Made by a program: the position numbers and the translations under genes. The notes under the pieces were generated by a model. It was not told where the DNA came from. It saw only the letters and a list, made by a program, of their open reading frames with translations, and made no database searches. Below are positions 1 through 5,370 of a stretch of 8,122 nt of DNA, piece by piece. Every line of letters begins with the position of its first letter. The stretch's first letter is position 1. The DNA is from an uncultured Actinomycetes bacterium (GTDB lineage: Bacteria; Actinomycetota; Thermoleophilia; Miltoncostaeales; Miltoncostaeaceae). The DNA lies in NCBI GenBank assembly GCA_903866425.1, contig CAIPNN010000097.1, positions 1-8,122 on the forward strand, given 5' to 3'.

Positions 1-31
1 CGAAGCCGTTGATGCCCACGCGTACCGCCAT
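1..31 (-). CDS. gap: Glyceraldehyde-3-phosphate dehydrogenase, N-terminal ten residues only (cut by window edge)
   Basis: Reading the minus strand from an ATG at 31 to the window edge gives MAVRVGINGF. This is the classic start of type I glyceraldehyde-3-phosphate dehydrogenase: the first beta strand and the beginning of the NAD-binding glycine loop (GINGFGRIG in full). The family catalyses the NAD-dependent oxidative phosphorylation of glyceraldehyde 3-phosphate in glycolysis, or the reverse in gluconeogenesis, in the cytosol. A strong purine-rich ribosome site (AAGGGGAG, 4 nt before the ATG) supports the start. In many actinobacteria gap follows uvrC-rapZ-yvcK-whiA and precedes pgk and tpi, so the position fits. 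A terminator lies about 55 bp upstream, so the gene probably has its own promoter; TAGGCT (minus strand, 71 to 66) is a weak -10 candidate. Only ten residues are visible, so the call rests on this short motif plus context. Confidence 0.85.
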   Translation of the reverse strand, partial: MAVRVGINGF

Positions 32-35
32 CACA

Positions 36-43
36 CTCCCCTT
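36..43 (-). promoter_or_regulatory. Ribosome binding site of gap
   Basis: The minus strand reads AAGGGGAG followed by TGTG and the ATG at 31. This is a good match to the anti-Shine-Dalgarno sequence at a usual spacing, and it is what fixes the start of the truncated gap gene. Confidence 0.75.
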
Positions 44-85
44 CTTGGGTCGAAAAGCGGGGCGAAGCCTAACCGGTGGCCCCCG

Positions 86-119
86 AAAACGCGCTCCGGG
101 GGCCGCGAGGCCCCCGGAG
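86..119 (-). terminator. Rho-independent terminator after the DUF7144-like gene
   Basis: A perfect 11-bp GC-rich stem (CTCCGGGGGCC at 94-104 pairing with 109-119) closes a four-base loop. On the minus strand it is followed after CGCG by TTTT (89-86). It begins 33 bp after the stop codon of the 134-aa membrane protein gene and separates that gene from gap. The T run is short, but the stem is strong and correctly placed. The plus-strand side has no T run, so I assign it to the minus strand. Confidence 0.75.
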
Positions 120-152
120 TCGGGTCATTCGACCATCACGCAGTACGGAAGG

Positions 153-557
153 TCAGCTCGCGGGCTGGCCCCAACGGCCGCGGATGTCGCCGTGCACCAC
201 GAGCCCGTAGATGATCAGGATGCTGATGATCAGCACGATCAGGCTCCAGATCGGCGAGAACTGCAGGGTGCTCGCGTGCAGGAATGCACTGGCCACAGCC
301 ACGATCACGCCGAACACCTCGGCGTACACGTTGTTCTGGAAGATGAACCACGCCGTCGACACGAGGATGACGCCGACGATCATGATCGACCAGCCCCAAC
401 CCTCCATGTTCCAGTAGAGGATCTTGTTGACGAAGTAGTCGGAGCTGCCAAGCGTGGCGGCCCCGTAGATGATGTTGAAGATGCCCGAAATCAGGAGCAT
501 CACGCCAGCGAAATCGACCCAGCTCTGATTCCGCTCGCTCACTGCGTTGGTTCCCAT
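153..557 (-). CDS. Small four-helix membrane protein, DUF7144-like
   Basis: This 134-aa protein has four predicted membrane helices, at about residues 12-33, 54-74, 79-97 and 101-122, with short polar ends. The spaced pattern FAGVMLLISGIFNIIYG, a WGW turn at 54-56, and the C-terminal SPIWSLIVLI followed by IYGLVVHG match my memory of the actinobacterial DUF7144 membrane family. No function is established for that family, and I do not propose one. I chose the ATG at 557 rather than an in-frame codon 39 nt further upstream because a G-rich ribosome site (GGGGGGA at 568-562) lies 4 nt before it and the hydrophobic part begins about ten residues in. The gene stands alone: a terminator precedes it (642-678) and another follows it (86-119). 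I found no convincing core promoter in the 151-bp gap upstream, although a 6-bp inverted repeat (TGTGGG/CCCACA, 577-597) lies in the leader region. The gene lies between yvcK and gap, where whiA would often be. Confidence 0.85.
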   Translation of the reverse strand: MGTNAVSERNQSWVDFAGVMLLISGIFNIIYGAATLGSSDYFVNKILYWNMEGWGWSIMIVGVILVSTAWFIFQNNVYAEVFGVIVAVASAFLHASTLQFSPIWSLIVLIISILIIYGLVVHGDIRGRWGQPAS

Positions 558-576
558 GCGGTCCCCCCGGGTGGGT

Positions 577-597
577 TGTGGGTTCACTCCCCCCACA
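577..597. repeat. Short inverted repeat in the leader of the DUF7144-like gene
   Basis: TGTGGG (577-582) and CCCACA (592-597) are perfect complements around a 9-nt spacer, 20 bp upstream of the start codon at 557. It could be a small hairpin in the 5' leader or an operator half-site pair. The region is G/C-skewed, so chance is also plausible. Confidence 0.35.
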
Positions 598-641
598 GTT
601 CACGCTTGGACACCACCGTTCCTGCCCGAATCGCAGGGCGC

Positions 642-678
642 AAAACGACCTCGGGGGGGTCCGAAGACCCCCCCGAGG
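642..678 (-). terminator. Strong rho-independent terminator with a UUCG tetraloop, after the DUF1097-like gene
   Basis: A perfect 13-bp stem (649-661 with 666-678) closes a four-base loop. Read on the minus strand the loop is TTCG, closed by a C-G pair, which is the unusually stable C(UUCG)G tetraloop. It is followed by TCG and TTTT (645-642). The hairpin starts 31 bp after the TAG stop of the 216-aa membrane protein gene and isolates it from the next gene. On the plus strand the loop is CGAA with no T run after it, so the minus strand is the acting one. Confidence 0.85.
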
Positions 679-708
679 GTGAAGCAAAGGGTGTCTAGAC
701 CGTGTGGC

Positions 709-1359
709 CTAGGCCTCCTTGGGCTTCGGGGTGAGGAGAGCGGCCAGCTTGCCCGACACGATGCCGAGGATCAGACCACAGACCAGGGTCACGAAGGTGT
801 CAAACCACACCCATGCCCACGGGGTCGAAACAAGACCACCGAACGCACCGAGACCAGCGGTCTTGCCGTCAGCACCGAGGGTGTCAGCACCAAGAGGCGC
901 CCAACCGTCCATGCCGGTGGCAACCCACCAGAGGAAGACAGCCGCGAAGCACGGGAACGTACCTGCGACGTAGTACCAGTCACCCGCGATGAGAATAAGC
1001 ACGAGGATGAAGGCGAAGATGCCGACCCAGAGAGCGATGCCCCAGAAGTCAGGGAATGCAGCCGTCTTGTAGGCCAGCGGAATCGTGATCAGCGCAGCAA
1101 CCGTACCGAAGACGGCGGCCAGGAAGATCTTGCCGAAGGCGGCGTTGTCGCCACCAGCAGCAAAGAACAGGCCCCACGAGATGAAGGCCACGGGAAGAAT
1201 CAGGTGGAAGTTCTGCGGAACGCCGACCGAACCGGGAAGGTCCGTGCCAGACACGGTCACCCAGTGGAACGTGAAGTTCAGCGAGAACTCAGTCCACAGG
1301 AACGACAGAACTCCAATGACCAGCGCGAGCGGAAAAATCGCCTTTGCGCGAGCACCCAT
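709..1359 (-). CDS. Six-helix membrane protein, DUF1097-like
   Basis: This 216-aa integral membrane protein has about six hydrophobic helices (roughly residues 8-26, 50-68, 75-97, 105-125, 129-148 and 188-208). A soluble loop of about 30 residues rich in Gly, Ala and Asp lies between helices five and six, and the tail is lysine-rich. The N-terminal GVLSFLWTEFS, the central AGDWYYVAGTFPCFAAVF and the last helix VCGLILGIVSG resemble DUF1097 proteins such as E. coli YcdZ in order and spacing. The family has no proven role, so no substrate is suggested. The start at 1359 has a near-perfect ribosome site (AAAGGAG, 7 nt before the ATG), and the gene ends in a strong UUCG hairpin, which together suggest a well-translated single-gene unit. 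It lies 201 bp downstream of yvcK. Family assignment is from memory of motif order; another small transporter-like family is possible. Confidence 0.75.
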   Translation of the reverse strand: MGARAKAIFPLALVIGVLSFLWTEFSLNFTFHWVTVSGTDLPGSVGVPQNFHLILPVAFISWGLFFAAGGDNAAFGKIFLAAVFGTVAALITIPLAYKTAAFPDFWGIALWVGIFAFILVLILIAGDWYYVAGTFPCFAAVFLWWVATGMDGWAPLGADTLGADGKTAGLGAFGGLVSTPWAWVWFDTFVTLVCGLILGIVSGKLAALLTPKPKEA

Positions 1360-1366
1360 GTGAGAG

Positions 1367-1373
1367 CTCCTTT
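1367..1373 (-). promoter_or_regulatory. Strong ribosome binding site of the DUF1097-like gene
   Basis: The minus strand reads AAAGGAG, then CTCTCAC, then the ATG at 1359. This is the best Shine-Dalgarno match in the window. Most other genes here show weaker sites or rely on translational coupling. Confidence 0.75.
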
Positions 1374-1458
1374 ATGGAATCAGGACAGGGATCCCGCGGA
1401 CCCGAAAATACGATGAGGTGGGTACGCGGCACACGACAAGCGGCGTCGTGATGACGAC

Positions 1459-1488
1459 ACTTTACGGGCGTCGCGCTATTCGTTACAA
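1459..1488 (-). promoter_or_regulatory. Candidate promoter of the DUF1097-like gene
   Basis: On the minus strand TTGTAA (1488-1483) is followed 18 nt later by TAAAGT (1464-1459). Each box matches four of six positions of the sigma70-type consensus. Initiation would fall near 1452 and give a leader of about 93 nt before the start codon at 1359. The boxes lie in a locally AT-richer patch and no better pair was found in the 201-bp gap, but the match is modest. A hairpin in the predicted leader (CACGAC and GTCGTG, 1432-1450) would form just after initiation. Confidence 0.35.
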
Positions 1489-1499
1489 GTGCTACGAAT
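1478..1499. repeat. 22-bp inverted repeat overlapping the candidate -35 box
   Basis: ATTCGT (1478-1483) and ACGAAT (1494-1499) are perfect complements separated by 10 bp, one turn of the helix between arms. The repeat covers the proposed -35 element (1483-1488), which is where a dimeric repressor or activator would bind. There is no second copy in the window, so operator status is inference. Confidence 0.35.
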
Positions 1500-1520
1500 C
1501 CTTCACGCGATCGAAATGGG

Positions 1521-1556
1521 GCGTTATTTCATCGCTATTAGCGGGGCATTTAACGC
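1521..1556. repeat. Nested palindromes just downstream of yvcK
   Basis: An outer pair GCGTTA (1521-1526) and TAACGC (1551-1556) encloses a second palindrome CGCTA-T-TAGCG (1533-1543). The block starts 5 bp after the yvcK stop codon. On the minus strand no T run follows, so it is a poor rho-independent terminator; it could stabilise the 3' end of the uvrC-rapZ-yvcK message or bind a regulator. This is the only structured element at the end of that operon. Confidence 0.35.
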
Positions 1557-1560
1557 AGCG

Positions 1561-2550
1561 CTAACCCAACGATGCGGGGTATGCAGAGGCCGATTCGGCC
1601 CGCCTGCCCGCTCCTTCAAGCGCCAGGGGAAGAAGCACATCGGCAAGGCGCTCGGGCTCGTGACGCACCACGCGATCGCTCTCGGCGATGTCGGCAGTCA
1701 CCACACGCACCCCACGCGATGCCAGGGCGCCGACATCCACCACAACCGGCTGCTGGCCCTGCGCCCCGTAGTGCGCGACCGACCCGGCATCGAGTGCCCC
1801 GGCGTGCACCACCACCACATCAACCCCGCCCGGGGCCATCTCAAGCACGCGGTCGAGATGCGCCACGGCGTCCATGCCGTCGGTCTCCCCCGGCTGGGTC
1901 ATGATGTTGCACACGTACACGCGCAGTCCCGGGGCGTCGCGCACGGCATCGGCAATCTCCCCCACCGCCAGGTGGGGCAGCACGCTGGTGAACAGCGACC
2001 CCGGACCCAGCAACACCAGGTCGGCGTCGTGAATGGCCGCCACCGAATCGGGGTGGGCGTTGGGTTCGGGGTCGAGCCACACGCGGCGGCACGCACCCAC
2101 CCCCGACGCGATGAGCGTCTCGCCACACGACTCGCTGCCGTCCTCGCGCTCGGCCCACAGGCGTACGTGCTGCAGCGTCGCCGGAATCACACGGCCGTTC
2201 ACCTTGAGCACGCGCGATGCCTCGCGCACGGCCTCATCAAACGAACCGGTCACCTCGGTGAGAGCGGCCAGGATGAGATTGCCAAAGGGGTGGCCCGACA
2301 GATCGCCATCGGCGAACCGGTGCTGGAACAGGCGGCCCATGAGCGACTCGTCGTCGGCCAGCGCCACCAGCACGTTGCGCACGTCACCCGGCGGCAGCAT
2401 CCCGAGCTCACGCCGCAGGCGGCCCGACGACCCGCCGTCGTCCGACACGCTCACCACGGCAGAGATATCGAGGTCGCGGTGCTTCAGGCCGCGCAGCAGC
2501 GACGACAGCCCGGTGCCCCCACCCAGTGCGACCACGTGCGGGGTGTTCAT
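1561..2550 (-). CDS. yvcK: YvcK/CofD-like UDP-sugar-binding regulator (gluconeogenesis factor family)
   Basis: This 329-aa cytosolic protein has the full set of YvcK signatures. GGGTG (residues 10-14) is the nucleotide loop, followed by SDDGGSSGRLR (36-46), PPGDVRNVL (53-61), GHPFGNLILAALTE (86-99), LGPGSLFTSVLPHL (181-194) and CNIMTQPGETDG (214-225). The fold is shared with the F420-pathway enzyme CofD, but the context and motifs fit YvcK. In Bacillus and Mycobacterium members (YvcK, CuvA) the protein binds UDP-GlcNAc, is needed for growth on gluconeogenic carbon, and affects peptidoglycan synthesis and cell shape. The ATG overlaps the rapZ stop codon as ATGA, indicating translational coupling. 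The C-terminal 20 residues are Ala/Ser-rich and look disordered. In many actinobacteria whiA follows directly; here it does not. No clear terminator follows, only the palindromes at 1521-1556. Confidence 0.95.
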   Translation of the reverse strand: MNTPHVVALGGGTGLSSLLRGLKHRDLDISAVVSVSDDGGSSGRLRRELGMLPPGDVRNVLVALADDESLMGRLFQHRFADGDLSGHPFGNLILAALTEVTGSFDEAVREASRVLKVNGRVIPATLQHVRLWAEREDGSESCGETLIASGVGACRRVWLDPEPNAHPDSVAAIHDADLVLLGPGSLFTSVLPHLAVGEIADAVRDAPGLRVYVCNIMTQPGETDGMDAVAHLDRVLEMAPGGVDVVVVHAGALDAGSVAHYGAQGQQPVVVDVGALASRGVRVVTADIAESDRVVRHEPERLADVLLPLALEGAGRRAESASAYPASLG

Positions 2551-3419
2551 GCGCCCCGCACTTCGGGCGACTTGCCGGCATCGCGATGCGCCGCCGTCAC
2601 GTCGAACTCACCGCGATACCGCGCGGCAAGTGCCTCTGCGATGGTGACGCTGCGGTGGCGCCCACCCGTGCAGCCGATGCCCACCACCAGGTGGCGCTTG
2701 CCCTCGGCCTCATACAGGGGCAGCACGAAGTCGAGCAGCCCTTCCAGCTTGCTCATGAACTCCGGGTAGTCGGCATCGGCCTTCACGTAGTCGGCCACCG
2801 ACGAATCCTTGCCGGTCAGCGCAGTGAGCTCGGGCACGTAGTGCGGGTTGCGCAGGAATCGCACGTCGAACATCAGGTCGGCCTCGCGCAGCACGCCGTG
2901 CTTGAAACCAAACGAGGCAAAGGTCACCCGCATGCGCGGTGCCGTACCTGGCGCCATCTCGCGGGCGACGGCCTCGCGCAGATCCCACGGGTTCATGCCC
3001 GTGGTGTCGATGATGACGTCGGCGCGTCGGCGGAGCGCGGCAAGCATCTCCCGTTCGCGCTCGATGCCGCGCAGCACCTCGCCACCTTCGGCCAGGGGAT
3101 GGCGGCGACGGGTCTCGCGGAATCGCTGCAGCAGTGCGTCGTCGGATGCCTCGAGAAAGAAGATGCGCGGGCGGATGCCGTCGGCCTTCTGCACCTCGTC
3201 CAGGTCGCGCAGCAGTTCGTCAAACCACACGCCACCGCGCACGTCGCACACCAGGGCGGCGCGCTCCACCTTGCTGCCCTCGAGTTCGAACAGGTCAACC
3301 AGCGCCGGCAGCAGCCGCGGCGGCAGGTTGTCGATGCAGAAGTAGTCGGCGTCCTCGAAGGCGCCGATGGCGCCGCTCTTCCCCGCCCCGGACAGCCCGG
3401 TGATGATGGTCAGGTCCAC
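2547..3419 (-). CDS. rapZ: RapZ/YvcJ family nucleotide-binding protein
   Basis: This 290-aa protein is full length for the family. It has the Walker A loop GLSGAGKS (residues 8-15), the DNLPP stretch (30-34), CDVRGG (58-63), FLEAS (88-92), RRRHPL (104-109), SFGFKHG (169-175), DVRFLRNPHY (185-194) and the C-terminal GCTGGRHRSV (249-258). RapZ binds GlmZ RNA in enterobacteria and recruits RNase E to control glmS; that circuit is not known in actinobacteria. Gram-positive homologues (YvcJ) bind and hydrolyse nucleotides, and their role is less defined. The start is a GTG at 3419 that lies inside the last codons of uvrC (10-nt overlap), with GGGGA about 10 nt upstream. The gene ends by sharing ATGA with yvcK. 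The three genes therefore form a tight translational unit. The pairing with the UDP-GlcNAc-binding YvcK points to amino-sugar or cell-wall control, which is inference. Confidence 0.95.
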   Translation of the reverse strand: MDLTIITGLSGAGKSGAIGAFEDADYFCIDNLPPRLLPALVDLFELEGSKVERAALVCDVRGGVWFDELLRDLDEVQKADGIRPRIFFLEASDDALLQRFRETRRRHPLAEGGEVLRGIEREREMLAALRRRADVIIDTTGMNPWDLREAVAREMAPGTAPRMRVTFASFGFKHGVLREADLMFDVRFLRNPHYVPELTALTGKDSSVADYVKADADYPEFMSKLEGLLDFVLPLYEAEGKRHLVVGIGCTGGRHRSVTIAEALAARYRGEFDVTAAHRDAGKSPEVRGA

Positions 3420-5344
3420 CCGCTGTTCCCCGATCCGCTCACGGCCCCCGACTGCTCGGGGGTACCGCCCTTGCTCAAGTGCTCGTACAGGTCACGTGCC
3501 ACTTTCGGCGGCAACCCCGGTACCGCCTCCAACTCATCCCGGCTCGCCGACATGAACCGCTCGGGCGAACCGAAGTGCTGCAGGATCGCACGCCGGCGCG
3601 CGGGCCCGATGCCGGGCAAGGAATCCATCGCGCTCGCGGTCATGCCCTTGCCCCGTCGCAGGCGGTGGTGGCGCACCGCAAACCGGTGGGCCTCGTCACG
3701 CACCTGCTGCAGCAGCCGGAGCCCCGGGGAGTCCTCCGGCATCAGGATGGGGTCGCTGCGCCCGGGGACGAACACCTCTTCGATGCGCTTGGCCAGGCTC
3801 ACCATGGGCACATCCACGCCGGCTGCCTTCATGGCGCGCTGGGCGGCGGCCAATTGCCCCTTGCCGCCGTCAATCACCACAAGCGACGGGCGGGCACCCA
3901 GGCTCACATCGTCGTCCTGCTGCGCCAGGCGGGTCATGCGGCGGCCGATGGCCTCCTCCATGCGGGCGAAGTCGTCGGGGCCACCCTCGGTGCGCATGGT
4001 GAACGACCGGTAGTGCGCGCGAGCCGGGGCCGCGCCGATCATCACCGTCATCGAGGCCACGGCATACGTGGCGCCGAGGTTGGAGATGTCGAAGCACTCG
4101 ATGCGCAGTGGCGGGGCGTCCAGACCCAGCCGCTCCTGCAGGTCGCCGAGCGCGGCGGTGCGGCGGTCGCGCGTGCGGGCGACGCGGGCACGATCCTGAT
4201 CGAGCGCCAGCCGGGCATTGCGCTCGGCCATCTCCTGCATGCGGCGCTTCTCGCCCCGCTCCGATGCCCGCACCTCCACCCCGCTCTGGCGACGCTCGGC
4301 CAGCAGCGCCTCGATGGGGTTGGTGTCCACACCCTGCGGCACCACCACCAGCGGCGGGATCGCAAGCCCCAGCGCGTAGTACTCGAGCACGAACTGCTCC
4401 ACGATCAGCGATGCGTCCGTTGACCCGGCCGGGTCGATGAAGAACGACTGCCGGTCGCCCAGCACGCCGTCGCGCACCTGCAGCACCTGGATGTTCGCGG
4501 CCTCGCCGTCGTCGTCAACGGCCACGCCGATCACGTCGACGCTGCCCATGCTCTCGCTGTTGGCCAGCTGCCGTTCCATCAGGTGGCGCACGGCGTTCAG
4601 GCGGTTGCGGTACAGCGCGGCGTCTTCAAAGCGCTGGCCGGCGGCGGCGTCCTTCATCTGCGCCTCGAGCTCGTGCTCCAGCCCGCGGTAGCGCCCTGAG
4701 AGAAAGGCGATGGTCTGGTCAATCAGGTGGCGGTAGTCGTCCCGCGAGATGTAGTCCACGCACGGCGCCATGCACCTTTTGATGTGGTAGTCGAGGCATG
4801 GGATCCCCGACGGTCTGCCGGGCTCCGGCCCCTCGCACGGGCGATTCGGAAAGATCTTGCCGATCAGCGAGAGCGTCTCGCGCACCTTCGACGCACTTGA
4901 GAACGGCCCGAAGTACACGCGGTCGCGACGGTGCTTCTCACGCGTGAAGTACACGCGCGGGTAGGTCTCGTCGAGGCTGATGCCGATGTACGGGTAGCTC
5001 TTGTCGTCGCGCAGCTTCACGTTGAACGCGGGCCGGTGCGTGGTGATGAGGTTGCCCTCGAGGATGAGCGCCTCGGCCTCGGTGTTCACCACCAGGGCTT
5101 CCATGCGGTCGATGCGCGACACCATCTCCACCGTGCGTGGATGCAGGCCCGCCTTGGGCCCGGGGTGCGATTCGCCCGACCCCTCCGGCCCGCGTACCGG
5201 TGCCTCGAAGTACGAGAACACACGCTTGCGCAACGACTTCGCCTTGCCCACGTACATCACGCGGTCAGCGGCGTCGCGGAAGAGGTACACACCCGGCGCA
5301 TCAGGCAGGGCGGCGAGTTGCTCGCGAAGCGGCGCGGTGGCCAT
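3410..5344 (-). CDS. uvrC: Excinuclease ABC subunit C
   Basis: This 644-aa protein makes the two incisions around bulky DNA lesions in nucleotide excision repair with UvrA and UvrB. The GIY-YIG nuclease (about residues 14-100) shows PGVYLF and VMYVGKAKSLRKR for the 3' cut. Four cysteines at 170, 183, 191 and 195 match the iron-sulfur-type cysteine cluster described in E. coli UvrC. The UvrB-binding UVR motif lies at about 222-257. The RNase H-like domain for the 5' cut has candidate acidic and histidine residues D419 (ECFDISN), D492 (VIDGGKGQL) and H553 (RDEAHRFA). Two helix-hairpin-helix motifs occupy 573-625 (SLPGIGPARRR and EAVPGLPPKVA). An insert of about 17 residues rich in Gly, Pro and Ser (47-65) interrupts the usual GIY-YIG continuation. 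The ATG at 5344 has almost no leader and a TATACT box 7 nt upstream. The 3' end overlaps rapZ by 10 nt. Confidence 0.98.
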   Translation of the reverse strand: MATAPLREQLAALPDAPGVYLFRDAADRVMYVGKAKSLRKRVFSYFEAPVRGPEGSGESHPGPKAGLHPRTVEMVSRIDRMEALVVNTEAEALILEGNLITTHRPAFNVKLRDDKSYPYIGISLDETYPRVYFTREKHRRDRVYFGPFSSASKVRETLSLIGKIFPNRPCEGPEPGRPSGIPCLDYHIKRCMAPCVDYISRDDYRHLIDQTIAFLSGRYRGLEHELEAQMKDAAAGQRFEDAALYRNRLNAVRHLMERQLANSESMGSVDVIGVAVDDDGEAANIQVLQVRDGVLGDRQSFFIDPAGSTDASLIVEQFVLEYYALGLAIPPLVVVPQGVDTNPIEALLAERRQSGVEVRASERGEKRRMQEMAERNARLALDQDRARVARTRDRRTAALGDLQERLGLDAPPLRIECFDISNLGATYAVASMTVMIGAAPARAHYRSFTMRTEGGPDDFARMEEAIGRRMTRLAQQDDDVSLGARPSLVVIDGGKGQLAAAQRAMKAAGVDVPMVSLAKRIEEVFVPGRSDPILMPEDSPGLRLLQQVRDEAHRFAVRHHRLRRGKGMTASAMDSLPGIGPARRRAILQHFGSPERFMSASRDELEAVPGLPPKVARDLYEHLSKGGTPEQSGAVSGSGNSGWT

Positions 5345-5351
5345 CTCACCG

Positions 5352-5357
5352 AGTATA
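5352..5357 (-). promoter_or_regulatory. -10 box of the uvrC-rapZ-yvcK operon, suggesting a leaderless transcript
   Basis: Within the 26-bp gap before uvrC the minus strand reads TATACT, then CGGTGAG, then ATG. The hexamer matches five of six positions of the -10 consensus, including the TA---T core that dominates actinobacterial promoters. With the usual 6-7 nt to the initiation point, transcription would begin at or next to the A of the uvrC start codon. No clear -35 box lies upstream, where the sequence is the end of the preceding gene. The purine stretch GGTGAG directly abuts the ATG and is too close to act as a normal ribosome site. Confidence 0.55.
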
Positions 5358-5370
5358 CGAGTGCCCGGGG

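Noticed and set aside
582..603. Direct repeat GTTCAC (582-587 and 598-603)
   Set aside because: Only two 6-bp copies are present, overlapping a short inverted repeat; this is within what chance would give and there is no further copy nearby.
9..698. A 229-codon open frame on the plus strand at the left edge
   Set aside because: It runs across a terminator, the DUF7144-like gene and part of a second terminator in antisense. The His/Asp-rich product is the mirror of a membrane protein gene.
709..1359. Different codon use in the DUF1097-like gene as a sign of horizontal transfer
   Set aside because: By hand count 15 of the first 60 codons end in A or T, against 10 of the first 60 in uvrC. The difference is too small to support transfer and could reflect expression level.
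1489..2769. A 426-codon open frame on the plus strand
   Set aside because: It is antisense to yvcK and rapZ, its translation is His/Arg/Ala-rich with no recognisable domain, and it arises from the GC-rich codon pattern of the real genes.
2526..4013. A 495-codon open frame on the plus strand
   Set aside because: It lies opposite rapZ and uvrC, both of which show complete family motifs. The composition is that of a shadow frame.
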